Source: Capsicum annuum
Lineage: Eukaryota; Streptophyta; Magnoliopsida; Solanales; Solanaceae
Direction of reading: 5' to 3'
NCBI RefSeq assembly: GCF_002878395.1
Contig: NC_061118.1
Coordinates: 87,524,344 to 87,588,343, forward strand
Length of the DNA: 64,000 nucleotides
Below the pieces are notes generated by a model. The model ran no database searches and had not been told where the DNA came from. It was given only the letters and a program-made list of their open reading frames with translations. This document shows, piece by piece, positions 16,867 through 25,640 of the stretch. Numbering within the stretch: position 1 is the stretch's first letter; the number at the start of each line of letters is the position of its first letter. A program made the position numbers and the translations under genes.

Positions 16867-17947
16867 GCGTCGGAATGGGGATTTTAAGAAAGAAAAATGA
16901 AAACGGATGGGGAGCAAGGGAGCGGGCGGTACGTTTATGAAATATGACGTCAAGAGAGCCTTTCAATATCCTGTTGATGCTGTGATCCTATCGGCTTCCT
17001 CCTCTGTCTGCCACTTCCACAAATATTAGTATTTATATTTATTTTCCTTTATAGAAGGTTTGGGAAATTTGGATTCTTTTATGTAGGATGGATATTTGGT
17101 TTGTTCTATTTGATTCTTTAATATTAATTTATCTTTTTGATTTTTGAATTGATAAAAATAATAATTATAATTAAATCAAAATAAATTTGATTTGATTGAA
17201 TTTTTATAAATTCGACTCGATTATTTTAATTTTAAATATTAAATTAGTGAGTTTTTCTTTGTTATGGATGATTTTCAAATATTGTACATCTATGTCAATT
17301 CCTCATGAAATATCAAGCAAACATGTCAATGATACATGCATGTTGATGATACCGATACCTCAAGCAGCACACTTATTATATAAGACTTAAAGAGAATATG
17401 AAAAACAGCAATACCACAAGAATATGAAAAACTGTTGTTGCTCTTAATATTATCCATCAAATCACAGTACTACGAGTCTACAACTATAAGTTCTAATAAT
17501 CGCCACAATAATAGCACAAGACATGATTTAGGAACGCAAATCGTAAGATTATATTTATACCGAATATAATATATATATATATTCACACACACATATATAA
17601 TTTCAATTTTTCGATTTATTCAAAAAAAATGAAAAATAAAAAATCAAACAGTTTAACCAAATTTCTAAAATTTGAAACCAAAATCAATCCAAAAAATTTA
17701 AAAACAGAAATCAAAATTGATTTGATTTTTCAAATTTTTCGGTTTGAACCAAAATATTTTCAGTCCTACTCTCACCTTCATCTTTACCTATCCAGATTAC
17801 CATGCTAATAGTGATCAAAGAACATGTTATTTAAGAATAATCTAGTATATAGTAATCTAAAATGATCATATTTTGTTATGTGTATGATTGAAGGGAATAT
17901 TTTGAAAAAACATCATATGAAAAATGAATATTTATTTATCTGATAAA
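16867..17947. other. Intergenic, AT-rich; former CKX upstream region
   Basis: No coding signature. It contains a short (TA)n/(CA)n run near 17566-17598 and stretches of simple AT-rich sequence. The boundary with the viral insert was not located precisely; the first recognisable viral-type frame starts at 17948. Confidence 0.5.
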
Positions 17948-18124
17948 ATGGTAGATAAATTTAAAATACTTGTTTTGTATGTACTTAAGGATATAGAAAT
18001 TGTAGATATAAGAAAAAATCATATTGAAAAAAATATTTGATAAACATTTTATGACTAGAATAAATTACATACCTCACCTACCTAACTACTCTTATAAATA
18101 CTTACATACCAAACCTGTACCATG
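17948..18124 (+). pseudogene. Small viral ORF B', decayed duplicate of ORF B
   Basis: The frame starts at the ATG at 17948 and reads V-L-Y-V-L-K-D-I-E-I-V-D-I-R-K. It is clearly related to V-L-Y-I-F-R-Y-I-E-I-I-D-V-K-K in the ORF at 18331-18543. It is stopped by TGA after about 30 codons. Function unknown. Confidence 0.5.
18091..18098 (+). promoter_or_regulatory. TATA-like box upstream of viral ORF A
   Basis: TATAAATA is preceded by CTCT and lies about 30 bp before the ATG of ORF A. In AT-rich DNA such matches are frequent, so it is only a candidate for a pararetroviral promoter. Confidence 0.3.
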
Positions 18125-18334
18125 ATAAATTACGTATATTTAGAATATTGGAAAATGGATATGAAAAATATACAATTAATAGAAAAGCTAATGAAAACAA
18201 ATTTAGAAGAATACATGAGAACCAAAGATATAAAATATATAGAATACCTTAATGAAAATATAGAGGAATTAATAAGATTAAAACAAACAACTAAAGAATA
18301 TTATGAAAAATATTTAATTAACCCACCTAAATGA
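18122..18334 (+). CDS. Small viral ORF A (70 aa), unknown function
   Basis: An uninterrupted 70-codon frame, Lys/Glu/Ile-rich and probably helical. A second, frameshifted copy follows at 18849-19086; both share the pattern Y-L-x-Y-W-x-x-D-M and E-Y-x-R-T-K-D-I-x-Y-x-E-Y-L. Its stop overlaps the start of ORF B in an ATGA junction, a coupling typical of compact viral genomes. A TATAAATA lies 30 bp upstream (18091-18098). No family was recognised. Its retention as an open frame may be chance, given its length. Confidence 0.6.
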   Translation: MINYVYLEYWKMDMKNIQLIEKLMKTNLEEYMRTKDIKYIEYLNENIEELIRLKQTTKEYYEKYLINPPK

Positions 18335-18543
18335 TAGATAATCTTGAAGTACTAGTTTTATACATATTTAGATATATAGAAATTATAGACGTAAAAAAAA
18401 TAATATGGGAAAATATATTTAACATTGAAGATAAAGAGTTAGATATAAATCCGATAGAAGACGAGTTAGGGAAAATATACTTAAGTGATGACAATCACTA
18501 TTACTACCTAGATAATTATTCAGATGGATATTATACAGATTAA
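18331..18543 (+). CDS. Small viral ORF B (70 aa), unknown function
   Basis: An open frame that overlaps the end of ORF A by four bases (ATGA). The N-terminal half is hydrophobic/helical (L-V-L-Y-I-F-R-Y-I-E-I-I). The C-terminal half is acidic and ends in a Tyr/Asp-rich tail (D-D-N-H-Y-Y-Y-L-D-N-Y). A decayed copy precedes ORF A at 17948. No family match was recognised. Confidence 0.55.
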   Translation: MIDNLEVLVLYIFRYIEIIDVKKIIWENIFNIEDKELDINPIEDELGKIYLSDDNHYYYLDNYSDGYYTD

Positions 18544-18546
18544 GAA

Positions 18547-18847
18547 ATGTTAGAATATATTCAAAGAGTTAGAGAAAAACAATGTTGGCTATACGAAGAA
18601 ATTAATTATAGAAACCAACTTAGAAAAGCAAGAGAACATTAAAAGAAAGATTATTTAGATAAATAAAACCATAAAACAACTAGAATTAAAAGACAGTTTA
18701 GAATATGATTTAGACATAGAATTATTCATAGACGAAAAAGACAGGATAATTAACGAAATAGATAACCTAGAATTTAATATCAGATATAGTACAATTAGAA
18801 TAAATTATTACAAAGAAATTTACAGTATCACAACTACTTCAGGATAA
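18547..18847 (+). pseudogene. Small viral ORF C, helical, broken
   Basis: The frame begins at the ATG at 18547 (L-E-Y-I-Q-R-V-R-E-K-Q), hits TAA at 18640-18642, and continues in another frame as a charged helical segment (L-E-Y-D-L-D-I-E-L-F-I-D-E-K) to TAA at 18845-18847. It sits between ORF B and the second copy of ORF A, two bases from the latter's ATG. Coiled-coil character resembles small virion-associated proteins of caulimovirids, but this is only a resemblance. Confidence 0.45.
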
Positions 18848-18848
18848 A

Positions 18849-19086
18849 ATGATAGACTATGAGTATTTAAAATATTGGAGACAGGATATGGAAGAAATAA
18901 GATTAACAGAGATACTTATGAAAGAGAATTTAATTGAATATTTTAGAACAAAAGATATAGAATATTTAGAATACCTCCAAAATAATATACAAGAATTACA
19001 AAGACTAAGAGAAAAAAACTAAAGAATATTACAGTAAAGCATTTAATCAAATACCATCTAATTACCCCCCAAGATATGAACATTAA
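18849..19086 (+). pseudogene. Small viral ORF A', diverged second copy, frameshifted
   Basis: The ATG at 18849 opens a frame co-linear with ORF A (18122-18334): same Y-W-x-x-D-M block, same R-T-K-D-I-x-Y-x-E-Y-L block and same T-K-E-Y-Y end. A one-base indel in an A-run near 19017 shifts the frame before the last 23 codons. The clear protein similarity with marked divergence shows an old duplication within the viral segment, or two joined genome fragments. Confidence 0.6.
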
Positions 19087-19244
19087 TAAAATTAAAATAA
19101 ATACACTAAAAATAAAAATATTTAGAGAAGTTAAGAAATATCCACGCACAAATAAAAATAGATCCATTAGAACTATAATAGATCTATATATTACCCAAGT
19201 TATCCGATCTATTTATTACCCAAGTTATCCACACCCCCTACAAA

Positions 19245-19256
19245 TGGTATCAAAGT
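19245..19256 (+). other. Pararetroviral tRNA-iMet primer-binding site, copy 1 (decayed)
   Basis: TGGTATCAAAGT matches 9 of 12 bases of the canonical plant site TGGTATCAGAGC, complementary to the 3' end of initiator tRNA-Met, from which caulimovirid minus-strand DNA synthesis starts. Confidence 0.7.
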
Positions 19257-19353
19257 CTATGCTAATTAAAGTTACGGAAGTAGTATACAAATAGATTTAC
19301 TACCCAAGTTATCCGATCTATTTATTACCCAAGTTATCCGCATCCCCTACAAA

Positions 19354-19365
19354 TGGTATCAACGC
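19354..19365 (+). other. Pararetroviral tRNA-iMet primer-binding site, copy 2
   Basis: TGGTATCAACGC matches 10 of 12 bases of the canonical TGGTATCAGAGC. By convention this marks position 1 of a caulimovirid genome map. The coat-protein side begins about 120 bp downstream. Confidence 0.75.
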
Positions 19366-19478
19366 GTATGCTAATTAAAGTTACGGAAGTAGTATACAAA
19401 TGGATTTATTTGATTAATTTATTAATTATGATAAAATTAGATTTAGATCTCCACCAAAATATTATAAATATTGTTTAG

Positions 19479-19700
19479 ATGAATAACGTACAAAAACCAC
19501 AACAATATAAAAAGTTAAAACAAATAATATCTGAAAAACGTAAAGAATTAAAAATAAGGATAGAAAGATTACAGTATAACATAATTGTTGGAGTTAGTAA
19601 AAACTCAATAAATGCACAAAAAGAAGAAATATCAAATTTAGAATCAACAATAGATAGTTTAGAATATATATATCAACATAACCTATATACATTTAAATAA
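19479..19700 (+). CDS. Small viral ORF D (73 aa), coiled-coil-like
   Basis: An open frame of 73 codons, ending one base before the coat-protein ATG (TAAAATG junction). It is rich in Lys, Glu, Ile and Leu in a heptad-like pattern (E-K-R-K-E-L-K-I-R-I-E-R-L; E-I-S-N-L-E-S-T-I-D-S-L-E), suggesting a coiled coil. Its place just before the capsid gene and its helical character recall the virion-associated proteins of other caulimovirids; no motif confirms this. Confidence 0.55.
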   Translation: MNNVQKPQQYKKLKQIISEKRKELKIRIERLQYNIIVGVSKNSINAQKEEISNLESTIDSLEYIYQHNLYTFK

Positions 19701-19701
19701 A

Positions 19702-21483
19702 ATGAACAAAGAAGAATTTATAATAGATGAAAAAATATATGAAAATCACGAAGGATCAAAAATAAAAATAGTATTCTCTAATTTAGGAATAAGATATAAG
19801 AAAATATGTGAACATTTATATTTAATGTTAGAAAAAGAAGAATTAAAATTAGAAGATAAGTTGGCAATCGTGGTAAGAATAGAAAGAGAAAACGAAGAGA
19901 TAGACAGAAAAAAAGAAATAGATAAAATGAAACAACAAACCACAGAAGAAATACGAAAAATAGAAGAAACTAAAAATAGTAGGATTGTTGAATTAGAAAA
20001 AGAACTACAAATGCTAAAAGATTTATATGAAAAGAGACAGAAAGAAAAAGAAGAAAAAGATAAAGAACAAAAATTATTAAATGAGATAAATCAATTTAAA
20101 GAAAAATTAGAAATAAAAAATAAAGAACCAGAAACCAGTGAATTAGAAATAAATACCATAGATGTTGAAGAAACAGATAATTATGATTCGGAAGATAGTG
20201 AAACATATACAGAAATTCTAGAAAACATAGGAAAACTAGAAATTAATGAAAAAAAAATAATCAATAAAGAAAATCTAGAACTAATAAATACAGAAGTAAA
20301 TACTCCAGATAAAAATATAATACCTAGTACATCAGAAATAAGAAAACCAACCTATAATTACAAAATAAGTTTAAAAGATATAATCCAAAGGATGAATATA
20401 ATAAATGGACACCAAAACAAATAATTAATTACAACTTTTTAGATTTAGACTATGTAATAGACACAAATAAAACAATACAACTATGGGTAGGATACATGTC
20501 AAAATAATTATTAGATAATAAAATAGATACAACAAAGACACCGGAATATATAGAAAAGACATTAATAGGAACAGTAAAATTATGATTTTTAAATCTAGCC
20601 GAAGCAAGTAAAAAAGTACTAAGATCTGATAATAAAATAGAAGGAACATCAATACCTACTAAAATACTACCAACAAAAATATTAAAAAAATATGAAATAG
20701 CTATAAGAGAAGAATTTAGTAGTATAACAACAGAAGAAGAAAAGCAAAATAAAGAGAAAGATACGAATAGAAATTTAATGTTAAAATTAGCAATATATAA
20801 TATGTGCTATATAGATGAGTATACATGGGCATTTAAAGAATATTATTATAAAGAAATATATAATATAGAAGAAAGTAAAAAAATAAGAAGATTATATTTT
20901 AGTAAATTACCTGAATCATTTAGTTCAAAAATAATAAAAGTTGGGATGAAGCAACAATAGTAGATACCCTAGGAGCAAGAATAAATTTTTTACAACAATG
21001 GTATAGAAATCTATGTGAAAAATATAGAGAAGAAATAAAAATGGAAAAAACATTAATAAGAAATTTAGCATGTTGCAAAGATAAAATAACACCTCAATTT
21101 GGATGTGAAGAAAGATATTATAAGAAAAGAAAAAGACATAAGAAATATAAGAAATACAAAAAATCAAAATATAAATATAAGAAACCAAGAAAAAAATATT
21201 ATGTACAAAATTATAAATATAAAAGACCATATAGAAAAAAGAAATCTATAAAAGAATGTACTTGTTATAATTGTGGAAAACTAGGACATTTAGCTAGAGA
21301 TTGTAAATTATCAAAAAAATCCCAAAAAATAAACAAATATCAGAAATAAAAATAGAAAATACAGAATATATGCAGATAGATTATATAGATTATGAATTAG
21401 AAAGTGAAGATAGTATATATGAAATTTCGGAGAATGAAACAGATAATGAAATAGATAGTGAATTAGATGAATCAAATGACTGA
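19702..21483 (+). pseudogene. Pararetroviral coat protein with CCHC zinc knuckle (broken)
   Basis: The capsid precursor starts at 19702 with a long acidic/basic coiled-coil N terminus (open to 20424), followed by a core region in other frames. It includes a Lys/Arg/Tyr-rich basic segment (about 21125-21250) and a zinc knuckle C-Y-N-C-G-K-L-G-H-L-A-R-D-C (Cys codons 21263, 21272, 21302; His 21287). An acidic tail follows the knuckle and ends at TGA 21481-21483, as is usual for caulimovirid coat proteins. Breaks: frameshifts near 20400, 20940 and 21320, a TAA near 20506, and TGA at 20583-20585 where Trp is likely. The 3' end overlaps the movement-protein start by 17 bases. Confidence 0.85.
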
Positions 21484-22332
21484 AGAAGATATAAAAATGA
21501 ACCAAATAACTGAAGAAGATATAAAATTAATAACAAAGGAAGAATATTTAAATGAAGAAGGAACAGATCAAAAAATAATATTTGACAGTGATATATTTGA
21601 CAAAATAAGAGGAAAAGAGTTAGACTTGAGTGTAGAAAAAATATTTAAAATACCAATAATAAAAAATATATTTAGTATAAAAAAGAAAGAATACTACGCA
21701 GTAAGCCAAAAAGAACATGTAATAGGCTGTAGATATGCAAAAGAAAGAGCTAGTATACCACTAGTAACAAAAAGAATAATTAATAAAGAAATAAATGATA
21801 TAAAAAGAAAAGACCCAATAAAATATGTACACCTTGGAGGAACAGAGATATTAATAAAAGCATATTTTGAGAAGAAATAGATACACTAATAGAATTATAT
21901 TTAGCAGATGATAGAATTATAAAACATATAGAAAAAAGTATAATAACCGCCATAAAAGGAAATTTAATATACCAAAAATTTAAATTTATAATAAGTGTGA
22001 ATTATTCAGTAGCAATAACAGATAAAAATATAGATAAATCATTAGTATTATATTGAAAAATATCAAGAATAGAACTAACCCTAGGAAGTAAAATATTTAC
22101 AGCAAGATGTAAAAATCTATATGTATTAATAACAAAACATAAAATAACAGAAAAAAATAAAATTAATAAAATACAAATAGAAAGTCCTTTTGAACAATTT
22201 GTAAAAACAATTGATAATAATGATTATAGTTACAAAGACATAAATATAGAAGAAGATTTAGAAATAATAAATGATAGAATAAGTACAACAAAAAGTATAG
22301 CTCATGAAAAAACAGAATCATCAAGTTCGTAA
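21467..22332 (+). pseudogene. Pararetroviral movement protein, 30K superfamily (broken)
   Basis: Movement proteins enlarge plasmodesmata for cell-to-cell spread. The 30K-family core is recognisable in Y-V-H-L-G-G-T-E-I-L-I-K-A-Y-F and then I-D-T-L-I-E-L-Y-L-A-D-D-R-I, followed by the I-x-G-N-L-I-Y-Q-K-F-K-F strand. The first frame runs 21467-21880 and the core continues in another frame after a frameshift at about 21876, to TAA at 22330-22332. A TGA at 22054-22056 stands where Trp is likely. The N terminus carries a 30-base near-perfect tandem repeat (21467-21496 and 21497-21526). The protein may originally have continued into the protease, as the frame is lost at an A-run at 22330-22340. Confidence 0.82.
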
Positions 22333-22680
22333 AAAAAATAAGTTATGAAACAACTTCAACAGTTAATTTAAATCAATATTATATAACAGGAATAATAAAT
22401 GAAAAAAAATATTTAATACTCTTAAACACAGGACAAGAAGAAAATTATCTAGCAAAATATCTAGTAAAAAGTGAAGAAATATCTAATAGTGTTATATGCC
22501 TAGATCTACCAACGAGTCTAATAAACATTAAAGATACGACAGAAAAAGAAATAATAATAGGATTCAGAAAAATAAAAATAGAATTTGAAATAATGGAAGA
22601 AATGCAAAAAAACAGACATAATATTAGGAATAAAATGGTTAGAACAAGTAAAACCATACAATATAGAACATACATAATTA
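22333..22680 (+). pseudogene. First retropepsin-like domain of the pararetroviral polyprotein (broken)
   Basis: A pattern typical of retroviral-type aspartic proteases is visible: a hydrophobic strand then L-L-N-T-G (codons 22419-22433), where the catalytic D-T-G appears as N-T-G. About 60 codons later comes I-I-L-G-I-K-W-L (from 22618), the usual second psi-loop strand motif. A frameshift in an A-run near 22605 separates the two. A second, independent protease-like domain follows at 22796-23050. Whether both were active, or the first is a degenerate partner, cannot be told. Confidence 0.5.
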
Positions 22681-22795
22681 TCTACAACATATAATAAAGA
22701 AAGATTATTCATAAAAAGAACTTTAACATGATATAAAAATATATGTACTTGTAAAAATAATAGTAGAAGAATAGTATAATAGGTATTATACACCT

Positions 22796-23050
22796 ATGAT
22801 AGATACAAGAGCAGAAGCAAACTTATGTAGATACAACTGTTCACCAGAAATTAAATGAAATAAATTAAAAACACCAATAGTAGTCAAAGGATTTAATAAT
22901 GAAGGAAACTTAATTAAATATAAAGCTAAAAATGTAAAAATACAGATATGGGATAAAATAATAACAATTGAAGAAATCTATAATTATGAACTAACATCAA
23001 AAGATATGCTTTTAGGAATGCCATTTTTAGATAAATTATACCCACATATA
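22796..23050 (+). pseudogene. Second retropepsin-like (aspartic protease) domain, broken
   Basis: The active-site region reads M-I-D-T-R-A-E-A-N-L-C (Asp codon 22802-22804); D-T-G-A has become D-T-R-A. The flap/end motif M-L-L-G-M-P-F-L lies at 23006-23029 followed by Y-P-H-I, all in one frame, which is the standard caulimovirid protease layout just upstream of RT. TGA codons at 22856-22858 and 23069-23071 interrupt it at likely Trp positions. Confidence 0.75.
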
Positions 23051-23221
23051 ATAACTAAAATAGATTGGTGATTTACAACACCACGTAAACAAAAAATAAG
23101 AGTAAAAAGAGTTATTAATAAAATAAGAAAGAAAACTGATTGGATAGAAGAAAGTGAAAAAATTACACAAAAGTTAGAAAATATAAAAAATACAGAAGAC
23201 ACAGTATAACTAGTTGTATTT

Positions 23222-24660
23222 TTGATAAATAAAAAAGAAATAACTATATTTTCAATAGATAAGGTAGAAATAATAAAGAAAAAATTAAGACAATTATATA
23301 GTGAAGATCCATTAAAAGGATGGGGAAAACATAAAACTACTATAAAAATTGAATTAATAGATAAAAATAGCATAATAACTCAAAAACCATTAACATATAA
23401 TTTTGACGATTTAAAAGAATTTAAAATGCATATAAATGAATTATTAGAAAAACAGTATATACAAAAAAACAATAGTAAACATAATAATCTAGCATTTATA
23501 GTAAATAAACATAGTGAACAAAAAAGAGAAAAAAGTAAAATGGTTATTGACTATAGAAATTTAAATGCAAAAATTATGACATATAATTATCCAATACCAA
23601 ATAAGATACTAAAAATAAGACAAATACAGAGATATAATTATTTTAGTAAATTTGATTGTAAATCAGGATTTTACCACTTAAAGTTAGATGAAAATTCTAA
23701 GGAATTAACCGCATTTACGGTACCACAAGAATTTTATGAATGAAACATATTCCATTTGGATATAAAAATACACCAGGTAGATATCAACATTTTATGGATA
23801 GTTATGTTAAACAATTACCTAATTGTATAGTATACATAGATGATATACTACTATATACAAAAACTATAGAGGAACAATTAAAATTATTAGAATAATTTAT
23901 AGATATAATAGAAAAATCGGGAATAAGTTTAAGTAAAAAGAAAGCCGAAATTATGAAAAATCAAATAGAGTTTTTAGGAATACAAATAGATAAAAGTGGA
24001 GTAAAAATGCAACAATATATAGTACAAAAAATAATAAATTCAAAAAAAGAATTAGATACAAAAAAGAAATTACAATCATTTTTAGGATTAGTAAACCAAG
24101 TAAGAGAATATATACTAAAATTAGCAGAAAACCTAAAGCCTTTCCAAAACAAATTAAAAAAGGACGTGGAATATAATTACAACGAAGAAGATAAAAAACA
24201 AGTCCAGAAAATAAAAATACTTTGTAAAGAATTACTAGAATTACAATTCCAGATAAAAATAAAAAATTTATATATATAGTAGAAGCATATGCTAGTGAAT
24301 ATAGTTATGGAGGAATACTTAAATATAAATATGAAGAAGAAAAATTAGAACATCATTGTAGATACTACTCATGTACGTTTAATGAAACAGAAATAAAATG
24401 AGAAATAAATAGAAAAGAATTATGTTCGTTATATAAATGTTTATTAGCATTTGAACCATATATTGTACATAACAAATTTATTGTGAGAACAGATAATACC
24501 CAGGTTTAACAAAGAAAATACAAAACTCAGTTACAACGAAAGAAATTCGGAGACTAGTATTGAATATATTAAATTTTACATTTACAATTGAAGTAATTAG
24601 TACTAACAAAAATGTTATTGCAGATTATATATCAAGACAAAGCTACATAAACTGATATAA
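23222..24660 (+). pseudogene. Pararetroviral reverse transcriptase and RNase H (broken)
   Basis: RT motifs in order: M-V-I-D-Y-R-N-L-N-A-K, then F-S-K-F-D-C-K-S-G-F-Y-H-L (open frame 23222-23743), then after TGA 23741-23743 and a one-base deletion the I-P-F-G-Y-K-N-T-P strand. The catalytic Y-I-D-D is at 23833-23844, and the thumb (Q-S-F-L-G-L-V-N-Q) is at 23953-24279. RNase H follows from about 24250: A-Y-A-S-E-Y-S-Y-G-G, in which the first catalytic Asp (normally D-A-S) reads Tyr, then N-R-K-E-L-C-S-L-Y-K-C-L and R-T-D-N. It ends near V-I-A-D-Y-I-S-R-Q (about 24613-24640). A TGA at 24399-24401 again replaces a likely Trp. At least three frameshifts are present. Confidence 0.9.
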
Positions 24661-24665
24661 TAGAA

Positions 24666-25503
24666 GATGATGCTTTAGGAAAGATACTCAAAACCTTAAC
24701 TACGCTTTCAATGAAAGTGGACAGTATGAGTAATGAAATAGCAAAGCTAAAGACTAATGAAGTTAAACTGAAGTCTAAAGTTATGAATCAACTAACTCAG
24801 CAATGTGCAGAGTTATGTCGATCGGAAGACATTAAAAGTCCAGAGCTAAAAGGAGACGTTGGGACACTCCATAAAACCCATAACGTTTATCAATCTACAA
24901 TTGCAGGTACAAGCAAAGGAGTTAGTGGACAAAGATACCAGAACATGAACATGAATAAGATATTTGAAAAATCATTTATACCAAAAGCACAAAAAGACCC
25001 CATAAATTATTACATATCGAGATAGTTTGAATCAAGATAAAAAAACTTATAACCATATAGCCCGAGGATATATAGAAAATATCTACAAAGTACAAACTTT
25101 TCTAAACCTTAACCCCAAAGCTACAAATATCCAAAAACCAAATACAAACTACATAACCCAAAAATTGCAAGGTTACAACAAGCTAATCACACTATTCAAA
25201 ATCAACCCAAGCTTAATAAAAACTTGTTTTGACTATGGATTATTAAATACCGTCTACACTCAAGATGGAGAAGAACTAACAGCTATAGAAGAATTATATA
25301 AAGTATTCACCACCTATAAAAGAGTAACCAAAGAAAATCTATTTTATATAAAGTTTTATACTGCATCAGCAGAAATATTATACGACGAGATCAAACCAGT
25401 TATACAAATTATAAAAATAAAATTAACCAGAGATATAATTATACCAAAAGATATTATGCAGCAGCCAAAGATACCTTTAAAACCATTGAAATTTTTGCAT
25501 TAA
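24666..25503 (+). pseudogene. Probable pararetroviral translational transactivator/inclusion-body protein (broken)
   Basis: The last large viral reading region consists of a coiled-coil-like part (24711-25025, E-I-A-K-L-K-T-N-E-V-K-L-K-S-K) stopped by TAG at 25023-25025. After a frameshift follows a 158-codon open part (25027-25503) with C-F-D-Y-G-L-L-N-T-V-Y-T-Q-D-G-E-E-L. The position after RNase H as a separate 3' gene, and the general composition, fit the caulimovirid transactivator (viroplasmin family). The assignment rests mainly on position, and a minor capsid-like or unknown protein is possible. Confidence 0.55.
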
Positions 25504-25511
25504 CCTACGAA

Positions 25512-25611
25512 AAAAGAAGTGTTTTCGTACTCTTCGCGAATCAAATGATCCAACTGGTGATAAAAGAAGTGTTTTCGTACTTTTCGCATATCAAATGATC
25601 CAGTTGGTGAA
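25512..25611 (+). repeat. 50-bp direct tandem repeat downstream of the viral genes
   Basis: Two adjacent copies with a period of exactly 50 bp: AAAAGAAGTGTTTTCGTAC begins at 25512 and 25562, and ATCAAATGATCCA recurs 50 bases apart. The copies differ at about six positions. It lies directly after the last viral ORF, where caulimovirids have their promoter/enhancer region. The base composition differs from the A-rich coding part. Confidence 0.8.
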
Positions 25612-25640
25612 TATTATTCACTGTTGAAGGAAAGTATTTT

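Larger units (their letters stand above)
19191..19402 (+). repeat. 109-bp tandem duplication carrying the primer-binding site
   Basis: Two copies with a period of exactly 109 bp: TATCCGATCT recurs at 19201/19310 and AAATGGTATCAA at 19243/19352. Each copy also contains the sub-repeat TTACCCAAGTTATCC twice. They differ at only a few positions, so this duplication is much younger than that of ORF A. Confidence 0.88.
17948..25640 (+). mobile_element. Endogenous pararetrovirus (Caulimoviridae, Solendovirus-like), degraded
   Basis: A 7.7-kb, extremely A-rich segment carries, in order and all on the plus strand: small ORFs, tRNA-Met primer-binding sites, coat protein with zinc knuckle, 30K-type movement protein, aspartic protease, reverse transcriptase/RNase H and a probable translational transactivator. 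This set, with no LTRs and no integrase, defines Caulimoviridae. The length is close to one genome of that family. Placing it near Solendovirus (EPRVs of Solanaceae) is inferred from host context, separate small ORFs and composition. Every large gene has frameshifts and stops, so it is an old, non-functional copy. No target duplication is expected or seen. Confidence 0.9.

Noticed and set aside
18943..24152. Many hydrophobic minus-strand frames in the viral segment, looking like membrane proteins
   Set aside because: They are antisense to very A-rich coding sequence, which reads as Phe/Leu/Ile/Tyr-rich frames by composition.
20583..24401. UGA recoded as tryptophan in the viral genes
   Set aside because: TGG is used normally in the same genes (for example G-W-G-K near 23320), frameshifts and other stops are also present, and C-to-T decay of methylated DNA explains the pattern.
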